A stretch of DNA of 64,000 nucleotides from Oleiharenicola lentus (GCF_004118375.1 NZ_SDHX01000001.1:3165693-3229692), one strand, 5' to 3'. Positions 31,962-40,735 are shown, counted from the stretch's first letter. Notes: generated by a model from the letters alone, not told the origin. Made by a program: numbers and translations.

Positions 31962-32525
31962 ATGCTCGAATTCTCCCTCGACCAAGCCACCCTCATCCGC
32001 CTCATCGAGACAGGTGTCATCCTCGTCGTCGCCTTAGCGCTCTTCTTCGGCCTGCGCGGGCGGATCCTGCAGTTCGCCCACTGGGCCGGACTGCCGCGCC
32101 TCGCCTACGCGCCCGTGCGGCTGATGTTGCGCTACGCCATCCTGGTCGTTGCGCTCGCGCTGATCCTCAGCCTCTGGGGCTTCCAGATCGGAACGATCCT
32201 GGCCCTGATCGGCTCGGTGCTCGGTCTCGTCGCCATCGGCTTCGTCGCCGTGTGGAGCGTGCTGAGCAACTTCCTCTGCATCTTCGTGCTCGTGATTTTC
32301 AAGCCCTTCTCCGTGGGCGACGAACTCGAGCTGCCCACCGACAACGTGAAGGGCCGCGTGAAGGACCTCAGCCTCGTCTTTACCACCCTCCAGGTGTCGG
32401 ATACCGAATCAGTCATGATTCCCAACAACACCTTCTTCCAAAAGGTCTTCAAACGCCGCCTCGGCACCTGCACCACGGGCCTGGGTGATCAGCTGCGGCA
32501 CAACGCCGGAGGGACCGCCGCATGA
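31962..32525 (+). CDS. Small mechanosensitive channel MscS family
   Basis: 187 residues. Three transmembrane segments are visible near 12-30, 50-72 and 74-110. The pore helix region reads GSVLGLVAIGFVAVWSVLSNFLCIFVLVIFKPFSVGDEL, and the following beta domain has DLSLVFTTLQVSDTESVMIPNNTFFQKVFKRR, the MscS 'IPN' motif. It lacks most of the large C-terminal cage (E. coli MscS has 286 residues). It would release solutes on hypo-osmotic shock. It overlaps the UspA start by 4 bases (ATGA). Confidence 0.88.
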   Translation: MLEFSLDQATLIRLIETGVILVVALALFFGLRGRILQFAHWAGLPRLAYAPVRLMLRYAILVVALALILSLWGFQIGTILALIGSVLGLVAIGFVAVWSVLSNFLCIFVLVIFKPFSVGDELELPTDNVKGRVKDLSLVFTTLQVSDTESVMIPNNTFFQKVFKRRLGTCTTGLGDQLRHNAGGTAA

Positions 32526-32986
32526 GTGCCGCGAAAACCACTTCCGTCCTCGGCGGGGTGCGCGCCTCCTACCCGCGCCTGCTCCGCATCCTCGTGCCGC
32601 TCGACTTCTCCGGCAAGTCGCGCCAGGCGCTCCGCTACGCCGTGCCCCTCGCCCAGAAGTTCTCCGCGCGCATCCACCTCGTCCATGTCCTGCCCGACCC
32701 GGGCAAGACGCCGAAGGACGAGGTCACGCGGCAGCGGACGGTGGCCCTGAAGCGCCTCGGCGAGATGAGCCTCTCGCTGCTCCCGCCGCGCGTGCGCGCC
32801 GAAAACGCCGTGCTCACCGGCAAGCCCGCCGAGCAAATCCTCGCCCTCGCGGGCCAGCAGACCATTGACCTCATCGTGCTCACGACCAAGGGCCGCAGCG
32901 GCCTGAAGCGCGTCCTCGTCGGCAGCACTGCCGAGGAAATCATGCGCCACGCCCCCTGCCCCGTCATGTCCGTGCGCCGCCAATAG
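32522..32986 (+). CDS. Universal stress protein UspA family
   Basis: 154 residues. N-terminal RILVPLDFSGKSRQALRYAVPLAQKFSARIHLVHVLPD and C-terminal IDLIVLTTKGRSGLKRVLVGSTAEEIMRHAPCPVMSVR are typical; the TTKGRSGLKRVLVGSTAE stretch is the ATP-binding G-2x-G-9x-G(S/T) motif. It is a stress-response regulator of the cytoplasm. The ATG overlaps the MscS stop codon (ATGA), so the two are translated together, and the next gene starts 9 bases downstream. Confidence 0.93.
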   Translation: MSAAKTTSVLGGVRASYPRLLRILVPLDFSGKSRQALRYAVPLAQKFSARIHLVHVLPDPGKTPKDEVTRQRTVALKRLGEMSLSLLPPRVRAENAVLTGKPAEQILALAGQQTIDLIVLTTKGRSGLKRVLVGSTAEEIMRHAPCPVMSVRRQ

Positions 32987-32995
32987 TTCATCGCC

Positions 32996-35107
32996 ATGTC
33001 CGACTCCGCCCCGCCCCCGCCGGTCCGCCTCTTCTCCTCCGATCTCGACGGCACGCTGCTCGGCAACCCCGAGTCCACCGCCCGCTTCAAGACCGCGTGG
33101 GAGTCGCTGTCGCCGGAGGCGCGCCCGCTGCTGGTCTATAACAGCGGCCGGCTGGTGGACGACCTGAAGCGGTTCGTGGACGACGGCATCCTGCCCGCGG
33201 CCGACTACTACATCGGCGGCGTCGGCGCCGAGATCCACGACGTTAAGGCGGCGCGCCGCCTCGACGAGTTTCGCCACCACCTCACGGAGGGCTGGGACCT
33301 GGAGGCGGTGCGTCGCGTGGCCGAACACTTCCCCGGCACCCGTCCGCAGCCGCCCGGCTACCAGCACGAGTTCAAGTCGAGCTGGTTCCTCGACCACGCC
33401 ACGCCAGGCACGCTCCGCGACCTCAAGCAGCGCCTCGCCGACGCGGGCCTCAAGGTGAAGGTCGTCTATTCCAGCTCGCGCGACCTCGACATCCTGCCGC
33501 GCAACGCCACCAAGGGCGGCGCGCTCCGCTGGCTCTGCGAGCGCCTCGGCGTGCCGCTCGACACTGTGCTCGTGGCCGGCGACAGCGGCAACGACGCCTC
33601 CATGTTCCGCCTGCCCGGCGTGCGCGGCATCGTGCTCGAGAACACCCTGCCCGAGCTCTACGAGGCCACGGTGGACGTGCCCACCTACAGCTCGCGGCAC
33701 ATCATCGCCGACGGCGTGCTCGACGGTCTGTGCCACTTCGGCGTGGTCTGCATGATCCCGACGAAGGAAAAATCCCGCGTGAAGCGCGAACAGATGGAGC
33801 CCGGTTTCCGGATGCTCTTCTCCGACACCAAGCTCGGCTCGCTCACCGAGAAGGAGCGAACCTTCCTCGCCACCGCCTACGAGCAGGCCGTCGCGGCCCT
33901 ACGGCGCAACATCACGCCCCTCGGCTTTTCCGCCTGCTCCCTTGAGCACAACAAGGTCACCGGCACCGACGTGAACTACCGCAGCGTCTGGGCCCGCGAC
34001 GGCTCGATCACCGTCTGGAACAGCCTGCATCTCGACGACGAGGACATCCGCGCCTGTTCCCTCGCCACGCTCGAGACCCTCCTCAATGCCACCACGCCCA
34101 ACGGCCAGGTCCCGGCCAACGTCCGCATCGACACGGGCGAGCCCGACTATTCCGGCGTGGGCAACATCGCCTCGATCGACAGCGGCCTGTGGCTGATGAT
34201 TGCGATCTACAACTACGCCTATCGCACCGGCAACCTCTCGCTGCTCTACCGCCACGCCCCGCGCCTGCAGACGATCATGAACTGGCTCGGCGCGCAGGAT
34301 TCCAACAACGACGGCCTGCTCGAGATCCCCGAGGCCGGCGACTGGACCGACCTCTTCGGCCGCAGCTACAACGTGCTCTACGACGAGGTGCTCTGGTTCC
34401 GCGCCAACGTCTGCTACGGCCGCATTCTCGAGCTGATGGGCCAGTTCGACCGCGCCGCCGACTACCTGCGCGCCTCCCAACGCATCCGCGGCCGCATCCT
34501 CGACCTCTTCTGGCCGAGCACCCAGCCCGCCGACCCGGCACAGTCCGTAGCGCAGAACCGTTTCGCCCAGCGGCAGGCCGGCCTCGGCGATTCGCAGTAT
34601 CTGTTGGCCGAGATCACGCCGTTTTCCTATAGCTGGCGTTGTGACACCTACGCCAACATCCTCGCGTTCCTCATGAATCTCCTCGATGTGGACCGCGCGC
34701 GCACCGCCTTCCGCTTCATGTGGGGCGTGGGCGTAAACCAGCCCTGGCCCGTGGCCAACCTTTACCCCGTCGTGCAGGCCGGCGATCCCGACTGGAAGGC
34801 CTACTACACGGTGAACCTGCTCAACCTGCCGCACCATTACCACAACGGCGGCATCTGGCCCTTCATCGGCGGCATGTGGGTGCGCTTCATCCACCGCCTC
34901 GGCTTCCACGAGGTCGCCTGCCGCGAGCTCGTGCGCCTCGCCGAGCTGAACCGCCTCGGCGCCGACCACGAGTGGGAGTTCAACGAGTGGGCCCACGGCC
35001 AGACCGGACGCCCCATGGGCAAGGCCTTCCAGGCGTGGAGCGCCGCGTCGTTCATCCGCGCCTGCCAGGAGGTCGGCCTCGAGCCCGGCCGCACCGATCA
35101 TGAGTGA
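32996..35107 (+). CDS. Sucrose-phosphate phosphatase-like HAD domain fused to amylo-alpha-1,6-glucosidase/neutral invertase-like domain
   Basis: 703 residues in two parts. Residues about 1-255 are a HAD-IIB/SPP domain: FSSDLDGTLLG (nucleophile Asp16, Asp18), LLVYNSGR, the Lys-bearing NATKGGALRWLCERL and VAGDSGNDASMF. Residues about 280-700 are an (alpha/alpha)6-barrel hydrolase: YRSVWARDGSITVW, SIDSGLWLMIAIYNYAYRTGN, EAGDWTDLFGRSYNVLYDEVLWF, HHYHNGGIWPFIGGMW and WEFNEWAHGQTGRPMGKAFQAWSA. The second part resembles glycogen-debranching-type and neutral invertase (GH100) proteins; which sugar it cuts is unproven. Following SPS and preceding fructokinase, it probably makes sucrose and may also split it. 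It overlaps the next gene by 8 bases. Confidence 0.85.
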   Translation: MSDSAPPPPVRLFSSDLDGTLLGNPESTARFKTAWESLSPEARPLLVYNSGRLVDDLKRFVDDGILPAADYYIGGVGAEIHDVKAARRLDEFRHHLTEGWDLEAVRRVAEHFPGTRPQPPGYQHEFKSSWFLDHATPGTLRDLKQRLADAGLKVKVVYSSSRDLDILPRNATKGGALRWLCERLGVPLDTVLVAGDSGNDASMFRLPGVRGIVLENTLPELYEATVDVPTYSSRHIIADGVLDGLCHFGVVCMIPTKEKSRVKREQMEPGFRMLFSDTKLGSLTEKERTFLATAYEQAVAALRRNITPLGFSACSLEHNKVTGTDVNYRSVWARDGSITVWNSLHLDDEDIRACSLATLETLLNATTPNGQVPANVRIDTGEPDYSGVGNIASIDSGLWLMIAIYNYAYRTGNLSLLYRHAPRLQTIMNWLGAQDSNNDGLLEIPEAGDWTDLFGRSYNVLYDEVLWFRANVCYGRILELMGQFDRAADYLRASQRIRGRILDLFWPSTQPADPAQSVAQNRFAQRQAGLGDSQYLLAEITPFSYSWRCDTYANILAFLMNLLDVDRARTAFRFMWGVGVNQPWPVANLYPVVQAGDPDWKAYYTVNLLNLPHHYHNGGIWPFIGGMWVRFIHRLGFHEVACRELVRLAELNRLGADHEWEFNEWAHGQTGRPMGKAFQAWSAASFIRACQEVGLEPGRTDHE

Positions 35108-35999
35108 CCCGCGTCCCACCGTCGTTTGCTTCGGGGAAATCCTCTGGGATTTCCTGCCGCGCGGCGCGTTTCCCGGTGGGGCCCCGTTCAACGTCTGTTA
35201 CCATCTCCACCGCCTCGGCCTGCGCGCCCACCTCGTGAGCGGTGTCGGGCAGGATCTTCTCGGTGACGACCTGTTGCACCGGCTGAAAGGCTGGGGTCTC
35301 GAAACCGAAGGCGTCACGCGCCACCGCGGCCTGCCCACCGGCCATGTGCGCGCCGTGCTCGACGCCACCGGTAGCGCCAACTACGAGATCGCGCCCGAAG
35401 TCGCGTGGGACCAGATCATCCCGGGCGAAGACACTATGCGGGCCGTTTTTGGAGCGCAGGCGTTGGTCTTCGGCTCGCTCGCCCAGCGCTCGCCCGTCAA
35501 CCGGGCCAGCCTCGACCGGCTGCTCGCCATATTACCGGCCGGCGCGCTGCGGGTGCTCGACGTGAATCTCCGCGCCCCCCACGACGCGCCCGCGCTGATC
35601 ACCGACCTCGCCCGCAAGGCCACCCTGCTCAAGGTCAACGCCGGCGAGGCCGCCCGCCTCGCCGAGGACCAGCCTGGTTTCGGCCGCGAAGAAGGCCACG
35701 CCCGCACCCTCGCCGAAAAATACGGCTGCGCCCTCGTCTGTGTGACGTCCGGCGAGCACGGCGCCGGCCTGCTCGCCGAAGGCACCTGGCACTGGGCCAA
35801 CGCGCAACCCGTCACCGTGCGCGACACCGTCGGCGCCGGCGACGCCTTCACCGCCGGATTGCTCGCGGGCCTGCTGTTGCACCGCGAATCGCCCGCCGCC
35901 GCCCTCGCCCGCGCCTGCCGTCTGGGCGAATTCGTCGCCTCCCATGACGGCGCCACCCCCGCATACACGACCGACGCCCAAGGTCGTCCCGTTGGCTGA
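35100..35999 (+). CDS. Fructokinase-like PfkB carbohydrate kinase
   Basis: 299 residues, ribokinase/PfkB fold. N-terminal VCFGEILWDFLPRGAFPGGAPFNVCYHLHRLGL contains the GG and sugar-contact region; the C-terminal signature DTVGAGDAFTAGLLAG holds the catalytic Asp and anion hole. It phosphorylates fructose to fructose 6-phosphate in this family. The start overlaps the end of the phosphatase/hydrolase gene by 8 bases, so it is the last gene of the sucrose cassette and would recycle fructose to the SPS substrate. Confidence 0.92.
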   Translation: MSDPRPTVVCFGEILWDFLPRGAFPGGAPFNVCYHLHRLGLRAHLVSGVGQDLLGDDLLHRLKGWGLETEGVTRHRGLPTGHVRAVLDATGSANYEIAPEVAWDQIIPGEDTMRAVFGAQALVFGSLAQRSPVNRASLDRLLAILPAGALRVLDVNLRAPHDAPALITDLARKATLLKVNAGEAARLAEDQPGFGREEGHARTLAEKYGCALVCVTSGEHGAGLLAEGTWHWANAQPVTVRDTVGAGDAFTAGLLAGLLLHRESPAAALARACRLGEFVASHDGATPAYTTDAQGRPVG

Positions 36000-36009
36000 C
36001 CGGGCGATC

Positions 36010-36528
36010 TCAGCGGAGACCGAACAACTCGGGCTTTAGCCCGCGGGCGCGGACGGCCTCGGCCAGGGCCTTGAGGTCGATTCTGTCGCCGGGCTTCACG
36101 CCGGCGGTGCTAAACCAGCCCTGGTTCATCTCGAGGGCGAACTGCAGGTTGCGCCCACGCGAGACCACGGAACGTTCATCCCGCGGATAGAGCGGGTAGA
36201 TTTCCTTCAGCACGCCCTCGGTGTCGAAGTAGCCGATATCGAGGGGAAGGGGCGTGTTGCGCATCCAGAAACTCATCTGCTGCGGCCGGTCGAAGACGAA
36301 GACCATGCCCTCGTCCACGCCCATCTGTTCGCGGAACATCAGGCCCTTCTGGGTCTCCGCCGGGAGAAGCGCGACCTGCACCTGCACGGTGCGGGCGCCG
36401 ACCTTGATGGCGAAACGGTCCTCGATGGACTTCGGCGCGGCGCGGGCCGCGGCGTCCTTCCCGCAAGCGGTAAGCAACGCGAGGGCTGCAACAATCAGCA
36501 AGGGCAGGAAACGGCGGCGGGAAAACAT
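36010..36528 (-). CDS. DUF192 lipoprotein
   Basis: 172 residues. Signal peptide MFSRRRFLPLLIVAALALLTAC ends in the lipobox LTAC. DUF192 core: VQVALLPAETQKGLMFREQMGVDEGMVFVFDRPQQMSFWMRNTPLPLDIGYFDTEGVL...ALEMNQGWFSTAGVKPGDRI. DUF192 proteins are small beta-barrel-like periplasmic proteins without a settled role. ATG 36528 is used; the 13 upstream codons add no conserved sequence. Divergent from the M24 peptidase gene 54 bases away. Confidence 0.9.
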   Translation of the reverse strand: MFSRRRFLPLLIVAALALLTACGKDAAARAAPKSIEDRFAIKVGARTVQVQVALLPAETQKGLMFREQMGVDEGMVFVFDRPQQMSFWMRNTPLPLDIGYFDTEGVLKEIYPLYPRDERSVVSRGRNLQFALEMNQGWFSTAGVKPGDRIDLKALAEAVRARGLKPELFGLR

Positions 36529-36582
36529 TTTTGCGTTTTTGCACAGCTTCAGGGTCAATGTCGGCAAAAAATATCACTCCCC

Positions 36583-37716
36583 GTGAAACTCCCTCCCCCC
36601 CTCATCTACGCCAGCACCCATCACAGCGCCGACCAGCTCTACTTTGGCCGCGTCGAGGTCCACGATCCGTTCCTCGCCTTCGGCCTGCCCGACGGCACCA
36701 AGGTCACGGTGCAAAGCCCGTTGGAATTCGGCCGTGTCAAGAAAACGAGCGTCTTCGGGCGGGTGCTCCCGCTGGACGACTGGCGCACCAAGGCCCGCGA
36801 GAAATTCGGCCCCAAAGCCGGCCTCGCGGAGATGATCGCCACCGTCACGCGCGCGCATGGCCTGCGCCGCTTCCGCGTGGCGGATGACTTCCCGAGCCAC
36901 CTCTATTTGAAGCTCACGAAGCTCGGCCTGAAGCTTGATCTGGCGGGCGGCATGCTTTTCCCGGAACGCGAAATCAAGACGGCCGCCGAAGCCGCCGCCG
37001 TGCGCGAGGGCAACCGGTTGTGCTCCGTCGGTTTCACCGCCGCGGAAAAAATCCTGCGTGCCGCCCGGATCAAGGGCCGCACCCTGGTCCATCGCGGCTC
37101 GGTGCTGACCTCGGAAAACCTGCGCTTCGCCCTCGAGACCGCCATCCGCGAGCAGGGCGGCGACCCGCGCGACACCATCGTCGCCGGCGGCGACCAGGCC
37201 TGCGACCCGCACGAGCGCGGCTCGGGCCCGCTGCGTCCGCACGAACTCATCATCATCGACGTGTTCCCTCGCGTGCTGAAAACCGGCTACTACGGCGACA
37301 TGACCCGCACCTATCTCAAGGGTCGTCCGCGGGAAGTGCAGCGCCGCCTGGTCGCCACCGTGCGCGACGCCCAGAAACGCGCGCTCAACGCGATCCGCGC
37401 CGGCGTGGACGGACGCGAGGTCCACCGCGCAGTCACCGCTTGTTTCGAGGAAGCCGGTTATGAGACCCGCCACGGCAAGGGCGGCTCGGTGGGTTTCTTC
37501 CACGGCACCGGCCACGGGCTCGGCCTGGAAGTGCACGACCCCGGCCGCATCTCGCCCTTGATCGCCACGCCGCTGAAGAAGGGCTCCGTGCTGACGGTCG
37601 AACCCGGCCTCTACTACCCCGGCCTCGGCGGATGCCGCTGGGAAGACGTCGTGCAGGTCACCGCCACGGGTTCGACGATGCTTTCGCGTCATCCGTATCA
37701 GTGGGAGATCCGGTAA
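36583..37716 (+). CDS. M24 family metallopeptidase (Xaa-Pro aminopeptidase-like)
   Basis: 377 residues, GTG start. The C-terminal 'pita-bread' domain has five metal ligands in order: Asp in LIIIDVFPR, Asp in YYGDMTRTYLKG, His in FFHGTGHGLGLEVHDPG, Glu in LTVEPGLYYPG and Glu in CRWEDVVQV. The N-terminal about 150 residues form the creatinase-type domain. It removes N-terminal residues, usually before Pro; cytoplasmic. A REP-like repeat follows its stop, then fpg. Confidence 0.93.
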   Translation: MKLPPPLIYASTHHSADQLYFGRVEVHDPFLAFGLPDGTKVTVQSPLEFGRVKKTSVFGRVLPLDDWRTKAREKFGPKAGLAEMIATVTRAHGLRRFRVADDFPSHLYLKLTKLGLKLDLAGGMLFPEREIKTAAEAAAVREGNRLCSVGFTAAEKILRAARIKGRTLVHRGSVLTSENLRFALETAIREQGGDPRDTIVAGGDQACDPHERGSGPLRPHELIIIDVFPRVLKTGYYGDMTRTYLKGRPREVQRRLVATVRDAQKRALNAIRAGVDGREVHRAVTACFEEAGYETRHGKGGSVGFFHGTGHGLGLEVHDPGRISPLIATPLKKGSVLTVEPGLYYPGLGGCRWEDVVQVTATGSTMLSRHPYQWEIR

Positions 37717-37730
37717 AACCGACGCCACCG

Positions 37731-37811
37731 GTCATCCTGAACGCCGTGAAGGATCCAGCAGCATGATCACTGCGGTCATCACCCTGGATTCTTCGCTTCG
37801 CTCAGAATGAC
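37731..37811. repeat. REP-like palindromic element, copy 3
   Basis: Left arm GTCATCCTGAACGCCGTGAA plus GGATCC, right arm CTGGATTCTTCGCTTCGCTC plus AGAATGAC. This is the best-preserved copy, with 81 bases, located between the M24 peptidase stop and the fpg start. Confidence 0.88.
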
Positions 37812-37841
37812 AAGTAGGCGTTAATTGATCCCCACCCACCC

Positions 37842-38666
37842 ATGCCCGAACTCGCCGAGGTTGAGTTTTTCCGCAAACGCTGGAGCGCCGGCCACGGCGC
37901 CAAGGTGCTCGCCGTGCGTCTGCACGAGGGCAAGAAAGTCTTCCGCGACTGCGACACGGGCGAACTGAGGCGGCGTTTGGCCGGGGCCAAGCTGCTCGGT
38001 TCCGCGTCCGCAGCCAAGCAGATGCTCTTCCGCTTCTCGGGCGAAAACTGGCTGGGCATCCATCTCGGCATGAGCGGTGAGACGCGCGTGGAGCCGCCCG
38101 ACTACGTGGCCACGAAACACGATCACTTCATCCTCGTGCAGAAGGAACGGCAGCTGGTGTTCAACGACCCACGCATGTTCGGCGGCGTGCGGTTCCATCA
38201 CGGCAAAGCGGCGCCCGCGTGGTGGACGAAGATTGCCCCGGCCATCCTGTCGCCCGCGTTCACCATGGAGGCCGTGGCGGATTTCCTGCGGCGCCGCGCC
38301 CGCGCGCCGATCAAGGCGGTGCTGCTGATGCAGGAGCGGTTTCCCGGCATCGGCAACTGGATGGCCGACGAGATTCTCTGGCGCGCCGCGCTCCACCCCA
38401 AGCGCCTCGCCGGCTCGCTGACAACCGCCGAGGTGCGCACGCTCCATCGCGAATGCCGCTTCGTCTGCCGGGGTGCGCTGAAATACAACGCCGGTGTCGG
38501 CGGCCCGTTGCCGGCCAGGCTGAACGAACTCATGCCTGCCTCCTGGCTGTTCAATCATCGCTGGGAGGACGGCGGGCGCTGCCCTCGCACCAACCAACTC
38601 CTGGTCCGCGAGGAAGTCGGCGGCCGCACGACGTGCTGGTCACCGGCCCGGCAAAGGCTACGCTGA
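37842..38666 (+). CDS. Formamidopyrimidine-DNA glycosylase/Nei family
   Basis: 274 residues. The N-terminal [14 protein letters not shown] gives the catalytic Pro2 and Glu3 of Fpg/Nei, which excise oxidised bases. The H2TH region is [25 protein letters not shown], with the Asn of IGN. The C-terminal zinc finger is altered: [25 protein letters not shown] keeps one Cys of each expected CxxC pair, so it may be a zincless finger. Length is normal for Fpg. Start context CACCC. Confidence 0.92.
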   Translation: MPELAEVEFFRKRWSAGHGAKVLAVRLHEGKKVFRDCDTGELRRRLAGAKLLGSASAAKQMLFRFSGENWLGIHLGMSGETRVEPPDYVATKHDHFILVQKERQLVFNDPRMFGGVRFHHGKAAPAWWTKIAPAILSPAFTMEAVADFLRRRARAPIKAVLLMQERFPGIGNWMADEILWRAALHPKRLAGSLTTAEVRTLHRECRFVCRGALKYNAGVGGPLPARLNELMPASWLFNHRWEDGGRCPRTNQLLVREEVGGRTTCWSPARQRLR

Positions 38667-38670
38667 TCCC

Positions 38671-39417
38671 ATGCCGGCCAAGCAACGTCTCGATGAACTC
38701 CTGGTGGCGCGCGGCCTCTCGCCTACGCGGGCGCAGGCCAAGGCGCTCATCATGTCGGGCCGCGTGCGCCACGGCACTGATCGGCTCGACAAGCCCGGCA
38801 AGGAATATCCGCCGGAGATCGAGCTGACCATCGACCAGCCGCCGCGCTTCGTGAGCCGCGGCGGCGACAAGCTCACGGCCTACCTCGAACAGTTCCCGCT
38901 CGATCTCACCGGTGCGCATGTGCTCGACGTCGGCGCCTCGACCGGCGGCTTCACCGACTGCGCGCTCCAGGCCGGCGCGGTCAGCGCCACCTGCGTGGAC
39001 GTTGGTCACGGCCAGTTGCACGAAAGACTGCGCCGCGATCCGCGCGTAACCAACCTTGAAAAGGTCAACGCCCGCCATCTCGCCGCCGGCGACCTGCCGC
39101 GCGCCGACTACGATTTGGTCGTGATGGATCTCTCGTTTATCTCCCTGAAGAGCGTGCTGCCCGCCGTGTGGCCTTTCCTGCGCGCCGGCGGGACGCTCGT
39201 CGCCCTCGTGAAACCCCAGTTCGAAGCCGGCAAGGCCGAGGTGGACAAGGGCCAGGGCATCATCCGCGACGACGCCGTGCGCCGGCGCGTGCTGACCGAG
39301 GTGCGTGACTTCGCCCTGCAAGAGCTACCCGGTGCCACCCTCGTGGGGGACCTCGAATGCCCGGTCCACGGAGCCGACGGCAACCGGGAGTTCCTGCTGG
39401 GATTGAAGAAAGCCTGA
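38671..39417 (+). CDS. tlyA: TlyA-family rRNA methyltransferase
   Basis: 248 residues. An N-terminal S4 RNA-binding domain ([29 protein letters not shown]) is followed by an FtsJ/RrmJ-like methyltransferase: [29 protein letters not shown] (SAM site), [17 protein letters not shown] and [10 protein letters not shown]. TlyA proteins 2'-O-methylate rRNA. The gene starts 4 bases after the fpg stop, suggesting co-transcription, and the NAD kinase gene follows by 80 bases. Confidence 0.93.
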   Translation: MPAKQRLDELLVARGLSPTRAQAKALIMSGRVRHGTDRLDKPGKEYPPEIELTIDQPPRFVSRGGDKLTAYLEQFPLDLTGAHVLDVGASTGGFTDCALQAGAVSATCVDVGHGQLHERLRRDPRVTNLEKVNARHLAAGDLPRADYDLVVMDLSFISLKSVLPAVWPFLRAGGTLVALVKPQFEAGKAEVDKGQGIIRDDAVRRRVLTEVRDFALQELPGATLVGDLECPVHGADGNREFLLGLKKA

Positions 39418-39451
39418 GCCGCCTCCGGCGGATGACAGAGATGGAGGGATT

Positions 39452-39497
39452 GAACGTTGAACGTTCATCATGGGGTGTCCATCGTTCGCCCCATCCA
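39452..39497. repeat. 7-bp periodic array before the NAD kinase gene
   Basis: Heptads GAACGTT, GAACGTT, CATCATG, GGGTGTC, CATCGTT, CGCCCCA, then TCCA and ATG 39498. TGAACGTTGAACGTTCA at 39451-39467 is also nearly palindromic. Confidence 0.5.
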
Positions 39498-40340
39498 ATG
39501 GCTCCCATCCGCAGACTCGCCTTTGTCGTCAACACCGAGAAATCCGGCGCCGCCGCGCTGGCGCGCGAGCTGATCGCCATCGCCCGCACGGTGGGCGTGC
39601 GGCGCATCAAGAGCCGGCCCAACCGCAAGCTGCCCGCCGGCTACTTCAAGGGCTGTGACGCGGGCTGCATCATCGGCGGCGACGGCACCCTCCTCGGCGC
39701 GGTCAGCGAGGCGGCCGCGGCCGGCGTGCCGCTGATCGGCGTCAACCAGGGCAGCCTCGGCTACCTCACCAGCTTCACGCCCGACGAGGCGCGCGCCTGC
39801 TTCGGCGACATGCTGCTCGGCCACTACCGCATCGCCCCGCGCACGCTGCTGGAGTGCCGCACCGGCCCGCAGCGCCGCGACCTCGCGCTCAACGACGTGC
39901 TCATCAAGGCGGAGGTCAACTCCCAGCTGGTGCGCCTCGAGGTGTGCGCCGACGGCGAACTCGTGACCGATTACCTGTGCGACGGTCTCGTGCTCTCCAC
40001 GCCGACCGGCTCGACCGCCTACAATCTCTCGGCCGGCGGCCCGATCATCCACCCGGGCGCCGGCGTGATTGCGATGACTCCGATCTGCCCGCATACGCTC
40101 AGCAACCGCACCATCGTGTTCAAGGACACGGTCAAGCTCAGCGTGGTCAATTGCACGCCCGGCACGCGACTGCTCGTCGCAATGGACGGCCAGCGCAACC
40201 GCACCGTGGTCAAGGGCTCCGCCATCGAGGTCACGGTCTCCCGGCGCCAGCTCGCCCTCGTGCACCGGCGCGACTACCGCCACTTCGGCGTCATGCGCGC
40301 CAAACTCAAGTGGAGCGGCGGCCTGACGGACAAGAAGTGA
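39498..40340 (+). CDS. nadK: NAD kinase
   Basis: 280 residues. Phosphorylates NAD to NADP, in the cytoplasm. The GGDGT motif sits at about 60-64 (CIIGGDGTLLGAV); LALNDVLI replaces the usual ALNE stretch, TDYLCDGLVLSTPTGSTAYNLSAGGPIIHPG is the second conserved block and SNRTIVF the third. Start ATG 39498 follows a 7-bp repeat array; the open frame upstream overlaps tlyA in another frame and is not conserved. Confidence 0.95.
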   Translation: MAPIRRLAFVVNTEKSGAAALARELIAIARTVGVRRIKSRPNRKLPAGYFKGCDAGCIIGGDGTLLGAVSEAAAAGVPLIGVNQGSLGYLTSFTPDEARACFGDMLLGHYRIAPRTLLECRTGPQRRDLALNDVLIKAEVNSQLVRLEVCADGELVTDYLCDGLVLSTPTGSTAYNLSAGGPIIHPGAGVIAMTPICPHTLSNRTIVFKDTVKLSVVNCTPGTRLLVAMDGQRNRTVVKGSAIEVTVSRRQLALVHRRDYRHFGVMRAKLKWSGGLTDKK

Positions 40341-40361
40341 GTCGGGCGCTCCGGCGCAGGA

Positions 40362-40730
40362 TCACTTCTTCTTCCACTGTCCGCCTTCGTCCTGAATCCA
40401 GACACCGGCCTTGCTGCCGCTGGCGATTTGCCGGGCGCGGGCCTTGCCGACGGCCTCGGGCGTGGCCCCGGTCTGCTTCGCGATGAGGGCATAGACCGCT
40501 TCGCGGTCGCGGTTCTCGTCGGTGATGACGGTGCCGCTGCCAGCCTTGCCAGCGGGCGGCACCTCGAGGAAGCCACGGTTGTTTTCGCCGACCGCGCCCT
40601 CGGCCTTGAGGGCGTCGATGGCGGGGAGGCGCTGCTCCATGCGGCGGCGAAGGTCGGCGGCGCTGTCCGCGTGGGCGACCACGGCCGAGAGGGTGACAAA
40701 GGCGAGGCAGGTAAGGAGACGGGAGGTCAT
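40362..40730 (-). CDS. YdbL-like DUF1318 periplasmic protein
   Basis: 122 residues with signal peptide MTSRLLTCLAFVTLSAVVAHA. The mature part, RRMEQRLPAIDALKAEGAVGENNRGFLEVPP, then NRDREAVYALIAKQTGATPEAVGKARARQIA and a C-terminal GVWIQDEGGQWKKK, is the DUF1318/YdbL signature. In E. coli YdbL acts with YdbH and YnbE in lipid transport between inner and outer membranes. Here the YnbE-like and YdbH-like genes lie immediately upstream on the same strand, 5 and about 290 bases away. Confidence 0.88.
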   Translation of the reverse strand: MTSRLLTCLAFVTLSAVVAHADSAADLRRRMEQRLPAIDALKAEGAVGENNRGFLEVPPAGKAGSGTVITDENRDREAVYALIAKQTGATPEAVGKARARQIASGSKAGVWIQDEGGQWKKK

Positions 40731-40735
40731 GGGCG

